NCBI GenBank assembly: GCA_021209225.1
Contig: JAJOIW010000005.1
Coordinates: forward strand, 1-44,662
Length of the DNA stretch: 44,662 nucleotides
DNA from: Verrucomicrobiota bacterium
GTDB lineage: Bacteria; Verrucomicrobiota; Verrucomicrobiia; Limisphaerales; JAJOIW01
Direction: 5' to 3'
Within the stretch, counting starts at the first letter, position 1; the number at the start of each line of letters is the position of its first letter. The position numbers and the translations under genes are program-made. Below the pieces are notes generated by a model that worked only from the letters and a program-made list of their open reading frames with translations, was not told the DNA's origin and did no database searches. Shown piece by piece: positions 25,484-34,119 of this stretch.

Positions 25484-27553
25484 TTACGGGTCGGGATGGA
25501 GGAAAGTGGTGAGGAAGGCGGCTTGTTGGGCAGCCTCCAGGTATTGGTTGTCGCGGCCGGACTTTCCGAAATGTCCACCTTCGAGGCTGGTGCTGAGGAG
25601 AATATTTTCCGGGGACGTGGTGGAATGAGTCCGGAGGCGGGCGACGTATTTGGCGGGTTCCCAGAACCCGACGCGTGGGTCATTGAGGCCGGCGCTTACC
25701 AGAAGCGCGGGGTAATCCTGAGACTGGATATTATCGTAAGGTGAGTAGCGGCACATGGACTCATAAATCGCTTTGTCCGCAGGATCCCCCCATTCCTCAT
25801 ATTCCGATTGAGTCAATGGCAATTCCGGGTCCGTCATTGTGGAGATAATATCCACAAAGGGGACTTCAAGAATCCCGGCCCGGAACAGGCCAGGACGACG
25901 ATTGACAGCCGCGCCGGCAACTATCCCACCGGCACTCGAGGTGGAGAATCCAAGTTTGTCCGGATGAACCAGTTCATTCTTCTTGAGCCAATCACCCACG
26001 GCTATGAAATCATGTATGGAATTTTCTTTATGGCTCAATTTACCCTGATTTCTCCACTGTTCCCCCAGATACCCGCCACCGCGTATATGTGCAATCACCA
26101 CCAGAAATCCCCTGTCCAGCAATGAAATATATGAGGCGCGGAAATATGGCTCCACAATGTCCCCATATGCGCCATAAGCAGTCACCAAAGCCGGTTTATG
26201 GCGGCCGTCCCCGCGATCGTTCCGATAGACCATGGTGACCGGAACCAGAACTCCGTCGTGAGAGGGAATTTCCTTCCGATCCATTGTATATTGATTGCGG
26301 TTAAAGCCGGGCGGACAGATAACAGATTTAAGTATTGAGACCGCTTTTGTAGCCATATTCAGTTCATAAACTGCACCCGGATCATTCAATGCGCTATATG
26401 CATATCGATAGTGTTCAGTGTCCCAGATATTATTATCGCTCTCCTCGAAACAACCATACAAACTGTCTTTTTCTATAGAATAACTGGAGTAGTCATCCCG
26501 ATTCATCACATCAATATACTCCACCCCATTAACTCGCTTGTAGATAACAATATAGTTTTTGAATATGTTGAATCCTTCAATTTTAATGGATTCATTTCCT
26601 GAGCAAAGGCACTGGGAATTATGCCAATCCGGCGAATCGGAATTGAGGATGCGGAGATCAAAGTTGGCAGAAAATATATTTGAGCGCACAAACAGTTGCC
26701 GGCTGTGGAGATCGATATCTGCGTCGTATTCGACCCCGGCAGACCGGGGAATCAGGCATTGGGGATTTGAAAATGGGTGCAGCATGGGAATGGAATACAT
26801 CTCTGATGTCAGGTTGCTTTCGATGGATATCAACAGTGAGTGCCCATCCTGAGATGCGGCGATGCTCACCCAGAAGGCAGGGTCCAGTTCCTTGAACACC
26901 TGGATTGGTTTCTCATGAATATGATTCACATCCACAATCCAGACAGTGTCGGACCTCCATTGCAGGTCGCGGGTTGTGAAGAAAAGGTGGTGATTGTCAG
27001 CCGCCCAGCACAGTTCATCGGCACTCAATTCCGTATGTATCTCCTCGCAGGAGGTATCCCACAGATTCCTGAATATCAGTTGCGTGACTTCGGACCCATC
27101 GGAATCGAGGGCATAAGCCAGCCATTGACCATCCGGGCTCACCTGCCATTCGGTCACAAGACAGTAATCCATGGTGGCAGCCAGAGCGTTGACATCCAGA
27201 ACGGTTTCAATTTTATCCGGATGATCAACATGAAATCTCAAATAGACCGGGTAATCTGAATTATCGAACATGCGATAGAAATAAAAATATTCCCCATCGC
27301 GAGCCGGCACGGATTCTTCGATGTGGGGAATATAGGATTTCATCTCAGTGAGAATGGCGCGGGTATGCGTGTCGATGCCGAGAGATTTCATTCGTGATGC
27401 GCAGAATGAATTTTCGGCATCGAGATGTTTCAGGACTTCCGGGTTATCTCTTTCGTCCGATCGCATCCAGAAGTATTCGTCCTCGCGGGTATGGTTATGA
27501 TTTGTGATTTTAATGGGTCGGGCTTTGGGAATGGGGTAGGACAATTTTTTCAT
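25484..27553 (-). CDS. Prolyl oligopeptidase-family serine peptidase (oligopeptidase B-like, S9A)
   Basis: A 689-residue cytoplasmic-type peptidase that would cut short peptides after basic residues. The N-terminal half is a seven-bladed beta-propeller (ARDGEYFYFYRM, WQVSPDGQWLAYALDSDGSE). The C-terminal alpha/beta-hydrolase has AYGAYGDIVEPYFRASYISL, the oxyanion-hole region AHIRGGGYLGEQW, the nucleophile elbow STSSAGGIVAGAAVN, the catalytic Asp near SAGLNDPRVGFW and His in EGGHFG. The elbow has T-S-S-A-G-G where family members usually have G-R-S-A-G-G, so the residue two before the Ser is not Gly. Length is normal for the family. No signal peptide. It is the last gene of the minus-strand run, 47 nt after its neighbour. 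Confidence 0.88.
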   Translation of the reverse strand: MKKLSYPIPKARPIKITNHNHTREDEYFWMRSDERDNPEVLKHLDAENSFCASRMKSLGIDTHTRAILTEMKSYIPHIEESVPARDGEYFYFYRMFDNSDYPVYLRFHVDHPDKIETVLDVNALAATMDYCLVTEWQVSPDGQWLAYALDSDGSEVTQLIFRNLWDTSCEEIHTELSADELCWAADNHHLFFTTRDLQWRSDTVWIVDVNHIHEKPIQVFKELDPAFWVSIAASQDGHSLLISIESNLTSEMYSIPMLHPFSNPQCLIPRSAGVEYDADIDLHSRQLFVRSNIFSANFDLRILNSDSPDWHNSQCLCSGNESIKIEGFNIFKNYIVIYKRVNGVEYIDVMNRDDYSSYSIEKDSLYGCFEESDNNIWDTEHYRYAYSALNDPGAVYELNMATKAVSILKSVICPPGFNRNQYTMDRKEIPSHDGVLVPVTMVYRNDRGDGRHKPALVTAYGAYGDIVEPYFRASYISLLDRGFLVVIAHIRGGGYLGEQWRNQGKLSHKENSIHDFIAVGDWLKKNELVHPDKLGFSTSSAGGIVAGAAVNRRPGLFRAGILEVPFVDIISTMTDPELPLTQSEYEEWGDPADKAIYESMCRYSPYDNIQSQDYPALLVSAGLNDPRVGFWEPAKYVARLRTHSTTSPENILLSTSLEGGHFGKSGRDNQYLEAAQQAAFLTTFLHPDP

Positions 27554-27600
27554 ACGGACGGATTGAGTGGGCGGAATTTCTGGAATTTGGATCAGTTACT

Positions 27601-28725
27601 TTATGGGTGAGGAGTATAGGGAATGGTCACTGGCTTCCAGGATTGTTCAACAGGTGTCAGGGCGAGAAGATAGCCGGCAGCCCGAGACGCCTGAACAGAA
27701 CTTATCTGGGTGAGAACAGCTTCCTGAGGCACATCAAATCCTTGCAATAAACTGATGATACGTTGCGGGGGAATGCCCCGGCCCCCGCGCAATGGAGGCA
27801 TGGAGTGGAAGGATTGGATGGAGAATTGTGCCCATGACCCGGGTGGGCCATAGCGTTCGAGGTTGCGTTCAAGGGCTTGGTAGAGATTGTTGAGACCTAT
27901 AATTGGAGAGGACTCGCTGAGGGGGTCGAGTTGTTGGGTGAGCGCTTTCCAGCATATTCCCTTGAAGCATCCGACACCCGCGCATGGACCATCGATGTCG
28001 GATTCTTCACACTCACCTGAAAGGATGGGGATGACTTCGGATTCAGGAACCAGACCAGCGACGGCGGAAGTGAAGAGTGCCGGGGCACTGTTGCCGATAA
28101 ACCGGGCCGTTGTTTTTGGACCATAATCGGCGGTCCATCGGCAGAGCGTATGCCCGCAGCCGCAGGCAGATGGTGCCCCTTGAATATCATTCAGCCAAAC
28201 ACGCCGGGGCTCAGGCAGAATCTCAAGAGCGTCCTTCAGCCGGGCCAGATGGGCATCAAAAGCCTCCTGGTAAAAAATGGGGACCCAGGGAAAGTTTTTG
28301 GTGACGTGGTTGTCATCCGCCTGCTGGAAACCGGGATAAAACCGCATCCACTCGGGGTGACCCTGAAGGCTTGCCATCCATTCAGGGAAACGCTGCGCCA
28401 ATTCCGGATCACGGGCTATCTCAAAAAAATATTCAACGCTCCCGGCAGATTCAAGTATGGTCTGAGCGGCGATGACACTGGACTGAATATTTGTCGGGGT
28501 AATGAAAAGGACGATCGATTGATGGTGAGTGGTCCATTCTTTGATGGCGGCTGGAGTCACCATTCCCGCATCCACCAGAACCCCGCGATAAAATCCACTT
28601 TGATTGTTGGCTGCGGATGTTCCGGATGCGGACCCAGCCCCATGCTCCCCAGTGGATTTATGGAATACTGAGGCAATGGAAAGTGCCAATCCGATTATAG
28701 CTATGGGAATGAAAGCTTTTTTCAT
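27601..28725 (-). CDS. Exported Cys-rich protein of unknown function
   Basis: A 374-residue protein not assigned to a family. A single N-terminal hydrophobic segment (FIPIAIIGLALSIASVF) is a signal peptide or anchor, followed by a low-complexity Gly/Ser/Ala linker. Seven cysteines lie in two groups: C188, C190 and C195 in ACGCGHTLC, and C239, C248, C253 and C258 in GECEESDIDGPCAGVGCFKG. This spacing would suit a metal or Fe-S site or disulfides. The rest has a mixed alpha/beta pattern (IVLFITPTNIQSS, RVWLNDIQGAPS) that could be a barrel. Its ATG overlaps the stop of the DUF3179 gene (ATGA), so the two are translationally coupled. Confidence 0.75.
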   Translation of the reverse strand: MKKAFIPIAIIGLALSIASVFHKSTGEHGAGSASGTSAANNQSGFYRGVLVDAGMVTPAAIKEWTTHHQSIVLFITPTNIQSSVIAAQTILESAGSVEYFFEIARDPELAQRFPEWMASLQGHPEWMRFYPGFQQADDNHVTKNFPWVPIFYQEAFDAHLARLKDALEILPEPRRVWLNDIQGAPSACGCGHTLCRWTADYGPKTTARFIGNSAPALFTSAVAGLVPESEVIPILSGECEESDIDGPCAGVGCFKGICWKALTQQLDPLSESSPIIGLNNLYQALERNLERYGPPGSWAQFSIQSFHSMPPLRGGRGIPPQRIISLLQGFDVPQEAVLTQISSVQASRAAGYLLALTPVEQSWKPVTIPYTPHP

Positions 28726-29747
28726 GGGGCAGGAGGTGCAAAAACCTGAGTATCCGGGTATTCAGAGCTCCAGGCATACCATCGACATTGGACCGAAGGT
28801 AACCATTCGAGTTCCCGTCCCCGCAGGGGTCCATCAACACCCTGACCTGCCAATGTCCATCGGGTGCCGGTTTCTTTATCCTTGAATGGAGCAGTCAGAG
28901 GAGAAATGTCATCCGCGTAAAACGTCAGAGACCGGCCATCCAGTTGAGCAAGGAATGCGGTGGCTGACGAGGTGGGACCGTAGAAAAAGACAGCGATGGC
29001 TGTCCCGTCCAGCTCAGCCATGAAACAGGTTCGGGCCGGCAGGTTGGAAAGAGGAAAAACCATTGAACCACCTGCACTTTCAACCCCAAGCACTGGGGCA
29101 GCCATTTCAAGACGTGAGTCCACTTTTCCCATGGATTTCATTGCCTCCTGGGATATTTCAGTGGGCAATGTGGCAGTGGGGTATTTTGCACCGTCAAAGA
29201 GGTCGTAGGCAGTCGACTCGGGATGCAGGAGAATCCAGTGCCCCCAATGAGTGACTAAACTGGGAACACGCTTAAGGCGTTGCCCCAACTGTGGTCCTTG
29301 GATGGCTTTTCCGGACAAGGCGGACCAGAGTGTTCCATCCGGGCCTTGAGCGACCATCACTCCGCCACGCCAGCCATAGAAATGGAATCCATAATCTTTT
29401 TGAAAAGCGGATACATATCCACCGTCGGCATCGTAAAAAAACAATCCATAGGTGTCATTCACCACCCTGGAAGAAGCTATGAAATGCCGCAATGGGAATG
29501 CTCCACCATTGTGCGCCCCACGAATCCAGGCAAGAACTGGATCGTTGGATTGAATGAGGCCCTTCTGATGCTGATCGATGCAGTAGGAACAGGGTGGCTC
29601 GGTTAAGGGCTTGTAGAGCTCTGACTGAACAATCCAGTGACTGGGTGTGTCCTTCTCTGACGCCACGGCCCTGCCCTTTCCCGATCCGCAGGATAAGGAT
29701 ACAAGGCAAAAAAAGAGAGTGAACATTGGATGAAGCAGAGGATTCAT
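28722..29747 (-). CDS. DUF3179-family lipoprotein
   Basis: A 341-residue exported protein. The signal segment ends at SLSCGSGKG, a weak lipobox with Cys20. A short CSYC pair (C53, C56) precedes the DUF3179 body: DPVLAWIRGAHNGGAFPLRH, VVNDTYGLFFYDADGG, and the very typical TLWSALSGKAIQGPQLGQRL. HWGHWILLHPESTAYD continues it. The function of DUF3179 is unknown; members are common in Verrucomicrobiota, Planctomycetes and other marine bacteria. An alternative ATG at 29783 would add 12 residues before the signal; 29747 is preferred. The gene overlaps the next one by an ATGA junction. Confidence 0.85.
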   Translation of the reverse strand: MNPLLHPMFTLFFCLVSLSCGSGKGRAVASEKDTPSHWIVQSELYKPLTEPPCSYCIDQHQKGLIQSNDPVLAWIRGAHNGGAFPLRHFIASSRVVNDTYGLFFYDADGGYVSAFQKDYGFHFYGWRGGVMVAQGPDGTLWSALSGKAIQGPQLGQRLKRVPSLVTHWGHWILLHPESTAYDLFDGAKYPTATLPTEISQEAMKSMGKVDSRLEMAAPVLGVESAGGSMVFPLSNLPARTCFMAELDGTAIAVFFYGPTSSATAFLAQLDGRSLTFYADDISPLTAPFKDKETGTRWTLAGQGVDGPLRGRELEWLPSVQCRWYAWSSEYPDTQVFAPPAP

Positions 29748-29805
29748 CCGGAGTTTTCTGGTTACAGACGTTGTGGAAACCATAATAAGTTTTATCTAAG
29801 CAGTA

Positions 29806-30564
29806 TTATTGCCGTGTCGGTATGTGTTCTTTTGTGCTGATTTGATAGATGGCGAGGTCATCGAATGCGATGGGATGGCTTGAGTATGGGATGGCCCATG
29901 CGGCGGCTTGCCCAGCAAAGGGTTCGTCTGGAGAAATCCAGGAAATCTGTGCTTTTTCCGGTCTGGAGCCCCCATCCGGCCAGACACGGCCCTCGACAAG
30001 CCATGGACCCGATGGAGATTCAGGAAGTGACAATATTTCCAGGTTGGTCCATTTTTCTGAACCATTCCATGTATAGTCTTCAGAGGATTTCAGCTCTCCA
30101 TCGGAGTGGATTTCAATTTTCTTTTTTGAGGGGGCTAGTCGGAGTTCGAATCCACTGATGCCATGGATACCGAGACCCAAGGCTGGGCTGACCCGACCTC
30201 GGCGGGTAGCGAATACTCTGGCTTGCACCGCATGACCGGATTCATAATATCCGCCAAACAGGAATCCGAACCGCTCCAGTGGATTTCCCGGCAGCTGGGC
30301 AACCTGGTTTTGATTGGAATGAACAGCAACCTCCCAATCCCCATCAAGAATCAGGTAATCATCCGGGAAGGATTTTATCTCAATGGACGAGAAGTCCTGT
30401 TTATGAACCAGTTTCCACGAAGGCGGGACTGTCAGCAGGTCCTGGGCAATGGATGTGGAAAGAAGGCACACCACCGCGGTGACGGACCTGACCAAAACCA
30501 GAAGCTTTCGGAATATAAGGAATAATTCCGCGCTTGGAAAAATATCAATCATTATCGGATTCAT
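29806..30564 (-). CDS. Exported hypothetical protein with a probable beta-sandwich fold
   Basis: A 252-residue protein, not recognised as a named family. The hydrophobic signal segment is LLVLVRSVTAVVCLLSTSIA, cut probably before QDLLTV. The mature part is beta-rich, with KQDFSSIEIKSFPDDYLILD, DGDWEVAVHSNQNQ, RRGRVSPALGLGIHGISGFE and a final PIAFDDLAIYQI, a layout that resembles concanavalin-like domains such as LamG or DUF1080 in which a closing strand reads .FDD.xIY.. This is only a pattern resemblance. The ATG at 30564 overlaps the Sel1 gene stop (ATGA), which supports this start. Confidence 0.7.
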   Translation of the reverse strand: MNPIMIDIFPSAELFLIFRKLLVLVRSVTAVVCLLSTSIAQDLLTVPPSWKLVHKQDFSSIEIKSFPDDYLILDGDWEVAVHSNQNQVAQLPGNPLERFGFLFGGYYESGHAVQARVFATRRGRVSPALGLGIHGISGFELRLAPSKKKIEIHSDGELKSSEDYTWNGSEKWTNLEILSLPESPSGPWLVEGRVWPDGGSRPEKAQISWISPDEPFAGQAAAWAIPYSSHPIAFDDLAIYQISTKEHIPTRQ

Positions 30565-31112
30565 GGGTTGCCACTGGGTTCTGGGTCCTGATGAGCGGGT
30601 GGTGCGTCCGTGGTTTCATCGGGCGAAAATATATATATTTTTGGCTGGAAATTCCGGGCATTCTGTTCGGCGCGATCGCAATCTGATCGGTCAATTCTGG
30701 CACGCAGACTGGGGGCGGCCTGAACAGCGCTTAAATCATTCTGTGTGAGGGCAAGAAACATCCACATCCAGGCATCGATCGGATCTTTGGTAGTCCCTTG
30801 GCCGAGAAACTTCATCATGGCGAGATTGCATTGGGCGCGGGCATGCCCAGCCTGAGCGGCCCTGGAGTACCAGAGAGCGGCATCCTCAAGACTTTTATCG
30901 ATCCCCTGCCCCTTGAAATAACATTCAGCCAGCTGGTATTGGGATTCAATTTCACCCTGATTCGCCTCCTGCCACATATATGAAAAGTGTGTGCGATTGA
31001 AGTCATTCATATATTGCCGGGCGGTCGCCACCCCGCTGGATAATAATCCTGCGGTTTCTTTAACCCGTTGGCTACTCATCAGTAGTTTTGCGGCCCCGAA
31101 TATCCAAGACAT
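30561..31112 (-). CDS. Small Sel1-repeat protein
   Basis: A 183-residue protein with two to three Sel1/TPR-like repeats: SQYQLAECYFKGQGIDKSLE, DAALWYSRAAQAGHARAQCN and LAMMKFLGQGTTKDPIDAWM. Each has the A..LG..Y..G.G...D...A..W...A family pattern. Sel1 repeats bind partner proteins, often near envelopes. No clear signal peptide; the N-terminal SWIFGAAKLLMSS is only weakly hydrophobic. The C-terminal tail is polar and unstructured. It sits between the aminotransferase and the secreted beta-sandwich protein, with an ATGA overlap to the latter. Confidence 0.78.
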   Translation of the reverse strand: MSWIFGAAKLLMSSQRVKETAGLLSSGVATARQYMNDFNRTHFSYMWQEANQGEIESQYQLAECYFKGQGIDKSLEDAALWYSRAAQAGHARAQCNLAMMKFLGQGTTKDPIDAWMWMFLALTQNDLSAVQAAPSLRARIDRSDCDRAEQNARNFQPKIYIFSPDETTDAPPAHQDPEPSGNP

Positions 31113-31155
31113 ATATATTTTTTAAGTGAGAGGTTGATGATGATGATGGATGACA

Positions 31156-32068
31156 TCAGGGATTGAGGATTTTTTCACTGGTTGCCAGGACTTCCTCCGC
31201 GAAGAGGTGATCGAGTCGCGCAAGCATGGCTCCAGGTTGACCAGAACCGATGGGGCGTCCATCGACCTGCACCACCGGTGCCAACTCACCCATTGTTCCA
31301 GTGCAGAACATTTCCTCAGCCCGGTATATTTCGGTGAGCGATAAGTCCCGTTCGGCGCAGGGAATTCCTTCGCGGTCGGCAAATTCTGAGCACTACTGAG
31401 CGGGTGATGCCTTCCGGACACGCCACTGTGAAAGGAGTGAACACCACACCCTGATGCACAATAAAAACATGCGTCGCATTGGTTTCGGCCACGAATCCCC
31501 GGCAATCCAACATCAATGCATCATCCGCACCAGCCTGATTGGCTTGAATCTTGGCCAGAATGGATTGAATGAGGTTGTTATGGTGAATCTTGGGATCCAG
31601 ACAATCCGGTGGAAATCGCCGGATTGAGGAGGTGATTAAAGTAAGGCCGGATTTATCATAAACCGGCGCCTTATGCTCAGCCAGAATGATCAGGGTGGGT
31701 CCCGAAGTATTGAGCCGTGGGTCCATACCTGAGGTGAGTTTGACACCCCGGGTGAGTGTGAGCCGGATGTGCACATTATCAAACATTTGATTGGCTTCCA
31801 GGGTGCGGCGGATTTCCGTGATGATGAATTCATGCGATGGGATATCGCGGAAAGCCAGAGCCAGGGCGGAGCTTCTCAATCGATCCAGGTGTTCACGCAA
31901 GGTGAAGATACTGCCTTGATACACCCGCAATCCCTCCCAGACAGCATCCCCACCCTGAACCACGGAATCAAATGGACTGATGCCGGCCTCATCTCGGTGC
32001 AGGAGCCGTCCATTAATGTTCACGATCAAATCACGGTTCTTTTCATTAAATTTCTGCAGCATGTTCAA
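31156..32068 (-). CDS. Class IV aminotransferase (BCAT / D-amino acid type), frameshifted near the C-terminus
   Basis: A PLP enzyme of fold type IV; branched-chain and D-amino acid aminotransferases cannot be separated here. Family segments are ISPFDSVVQGGDAVWEGLRV, the PLP Lys in DPKIHHNNLIQSILAK, GADDALMLDCRGFVAETNAT and CPEGITRSVVLRIC. After RIC the frame becomes nonsense and stops at 31316. Removing one base near 31374-31379 restores REGIPCAERDLSLTEIYRA, then EEMFCTGTMGELAPVVQVDG and GSGQPGAMLARLDHLFAEEV, ending at 31156. The repaired protein would have 303 residues, the usual size. It heads the minus-strand run toward oligopeptidase B. Confidence 0.85.
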
Positions 32069-32152
32069 TCATCCTATGAGTACAGTTTCCAATTTCAAAA
32101 TTTCAGTTCCCGGGCTTGCCGATGGGCGAACTATCCTTTGGGACGGCCCACT

Positions 32153-33751
32153 TCAGGGGAATCCGGTTCGCGGGAAATTATTCGGGGGTGGATTCGAGGC
32201 AGCGGGTTGAAAGACCGATTCGAGAATCTGCCTGGCCTCGGCTGGATTCCAGGCGCGCCCCACCGGAATCGGGTTGTTGGGAGTGAGCTCACTCATTAAA
32301 AGCGATTCATTTCCGTTGCGCATCAGTCCTAAAAAGTCTCCTCCGCGGGAAAACACCAGGTTCCCCCGTTTGGCATTAAAAGATCCAAGCAGAGTGGATA
32401 AAACTCCCCCCTCCTGGAGTCGGATGAGATTGATGATCCCAGGGACAATGGAGAAGCGACTGATGCCATATGTTTGTTCTGTTGGCTGGATTATGATCGC
32501 CTCATCGTATTGGAATGGATTTTCTGGCACATCAAATGCCACAGGTGCCGCTGCGAGATAGTCCTGGGGAATACTGACAGGTGCCATGACAATAGTGGGA
32601 TCTGTGGGGTGGAAAGCGATCTGGTTCATGGCGATGGCGGTTGTATTGAACTGCAGCCATAAGCTGAGCTGATCCGGGACCGACACCCGGTAACGCACGT
32701 CCAATGGTGAATCGCTGATATGAAAAACAGTCCAGGTGATTTGGGATTCCGGCAGTCGGAAAAGAACAGCCGGGATGAGGAGCTCCTTTTCATTTTTCCC
32801 ACCAACCAATCCAGAAGTGAGGTATTCAAATCGGACGTAGACTTGATTGGCCGTGCACTGATTGAAGACTTCATGAGGTGACAGGATGGTATTGCGCCGG
32901 ATTTCCGCTTTGATGTCGTTTGAGATTTCTTCCGATTTTGAGGCGAGGGTCGCCACATTGGCGGTGAGCATTAATGTCTGGTTCTGGAGTTCGGTATTTT
33001 TCTGCCTTTCGGAATCGAGGATTTGGCGTGTATCGGCGAGATTGGAGGCGATCATCTGTTTTTCAGTTTTGAGGACTTCGATGGTCGATCCGAGCAGCTG
33101 ATTGCGGTTTGAAAGCTGAAGCGCTTTTTCTTCGAGAGCCTGTTTTTCCCGGAGGGTTCGATCCGTTGCATTCTCCATGTCGACCAGGCGTTGCTCGAGG
33201 GCAGCTTGCTCGCGGATCGCTGAGTTGAGTTGTTCTTCTTTTTGTTTGAGGTTGAGTTGGACTTCTTTGAGTCGGGTTTCCTGGACGATGAGGTCCCGCT
33301 CACGCTTCTGCAACTCGGCCTGGAGTTTGACCTGTTCGGTTTGTGAGAGCGATTGGATGGACTCGAGTCTTTGCCGCGTCTGGCTGAGTGCGGACTCGAG
33401 GTTGGCGGCTTCCTCCTCGGATGCGGCTTTCTGGGAGGACAATCGATCGAGATTTTCCTGGATGGAGGCGTATTGGTTCTGAAGTGAGGTCAAGGAACCT
33501 GCAGTTTCCGAGAGCTGAGACTGAGTGTCCTGGAGTCTTTGTTGGATTTTCAATTTTTCCGAGCGTTCGGAATCGAGAGACTCACGCAGTGTCTGGAGCA
33601 ATCCGGACTCGATGGATTGCGTCCCTGCTGAGTTATCCACGAGGGACTGAGGATCCACGACGATGGCATCCGGGGGGACATCAAACCGGGCCAATGCGAA
33701 CATGCTCAGCAGCAGGAAATCGCAAATCAATAAGAGCATCGGGCGATTCAT
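32153..33751 (-). CDS. Membrane-anchored long coiled-coil protein with intramembrane Asp (ExbD/MotB-like topology, novel)
   Basis: A 532-residue protein. A single N-terminal helix MLLLICDFLLLSMFALARFD carries D11 inside the hydrophobic stretch, as in the plug helix of ExbD, TolR and MotB. A continuous coiled coil runs from about residue 48 to 286 (heptads such as LQNQYASIQENLDRLSSQ), followed by a roughly 240-residue globular domain rich in beta structure (TWTVFHISDSPLDVRYRVSV, GNLVFSRGGDFLGLMRNG). The latter faintly resembles an inactive trypsin-like half. The coiled coil and C-domain should lie in the periplasm. Its ATG overlaps the stop of the ExbB/MotA-like gene. No family assignment; the proton-channel role is inference. 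Confidence 0.72.
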   Translation of the reverse strand: MNRPMLLLICDFLLLSMFALARFDVPPDAIVVDPQSLVDNSAGTQSIESGLLQTLRESLDSERSEKLKIQQRLQDTQSQLSETAGSLTSLQNQYASIQENLDRLSSQKAASEEEAANLESALSQTRQRLESIQSLSQTEQVKLQAELQKRERDLIVQETRLKEVQLNLKQKEEQLNSAIREQAALEQRLVDMENATDRTLREKQALEEKALQLSNRNQLLGSTIEVLKTEKQMIASNLADTRQILDSERQKNTELQNQTLMLTANVATLASKSEEISNDIKAEIRRNTILSPHEVFNQCTANQVYVRFEYLTSGLVGGKNEKELLIPAVLFRLPESQITWTVFHISDSPLDVRYRVSVPDQLSLWLQFNTTAIAMNQIAFHPTDPTIVMAPVSIPQDYLAAAPVAFDVPENPFQYDEAIIIQPTEQTYGISRFSIVPGIINLIRLQEGGVLSTLLGSFNAKRGNLVFSRGGDFLGLMRNGNESLLMSELTPNNPIPVGRAWNPAEARQILESVFQPAASNPPPNNFPRTGFP

Positions 33752-34119
33752 GAGGCGACCTGGTTCGGACGGGATTCAATAATTAACTTCCGGCGCAGCG
33801 GGCGCACGTGAAATATCTTGAGTATGGCCACAAATAAAATCCCGAAGAGCGTGGATGCATAAGCCGCCATGAGGCTGGCCTGCACCATTCCCAATGTGAC
33901 CATACTGAGGGCGAGAACAGTGCCGGCAAGACCAACGTAGAGACCGGAATCAAAAAGGTTTTCTTCGTTGGCCAGCAATTCCAGCTTGAGGGAGGCATCC
34001 GCTTCAGAACGTCTGATTTCTCCTAATTTGACGCGGCACATCAGGTAAAGTGCGAATTGAACCAGCAAGAAAACCAGCAGGACAATGATAGTTGGCTGAT
34101 CAAGATTTTGAGTATTCAT
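33748..34119 (-). CDS. Small membrane protein with MotA/TolQ/ExbB-like core
   Basis: A 123-residue protein with three predicted helices: about 10-28 (IIVLLVFLLVQFALYLMC), 58-79 (SGLYVGLAGTVLALSMVTLG) and 82-104 (SLMAAYASTLFGILFVAILK). The GLxGTVxxL followed by a second helix with A..STxxG matches the paired pore helices of TolQ/ExbB/MotA channel proteins, although the large cytoplasmic loop of that family is only about 25 residues here. The start at 34119 is preferred because the upstream frame lacks coding character; it overlaps the previous gene by 20 nt. It is followed by an ATGA overlap with the coiled-coil gene, the expected pairing of channel and plug-helix subunits. Confidence 0.68.
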   Translation of the reverse strand: MNTQNLDQPTIIVLLVFLLVQFALYLMCRVKLGEIRRSEADASLKLELLANEENLFDSGLYVGLAGTVLALSMVTLGMVQASLMAAYASTLFGILFVAILKIFHVRPLRRKLIIESRPNQVAS

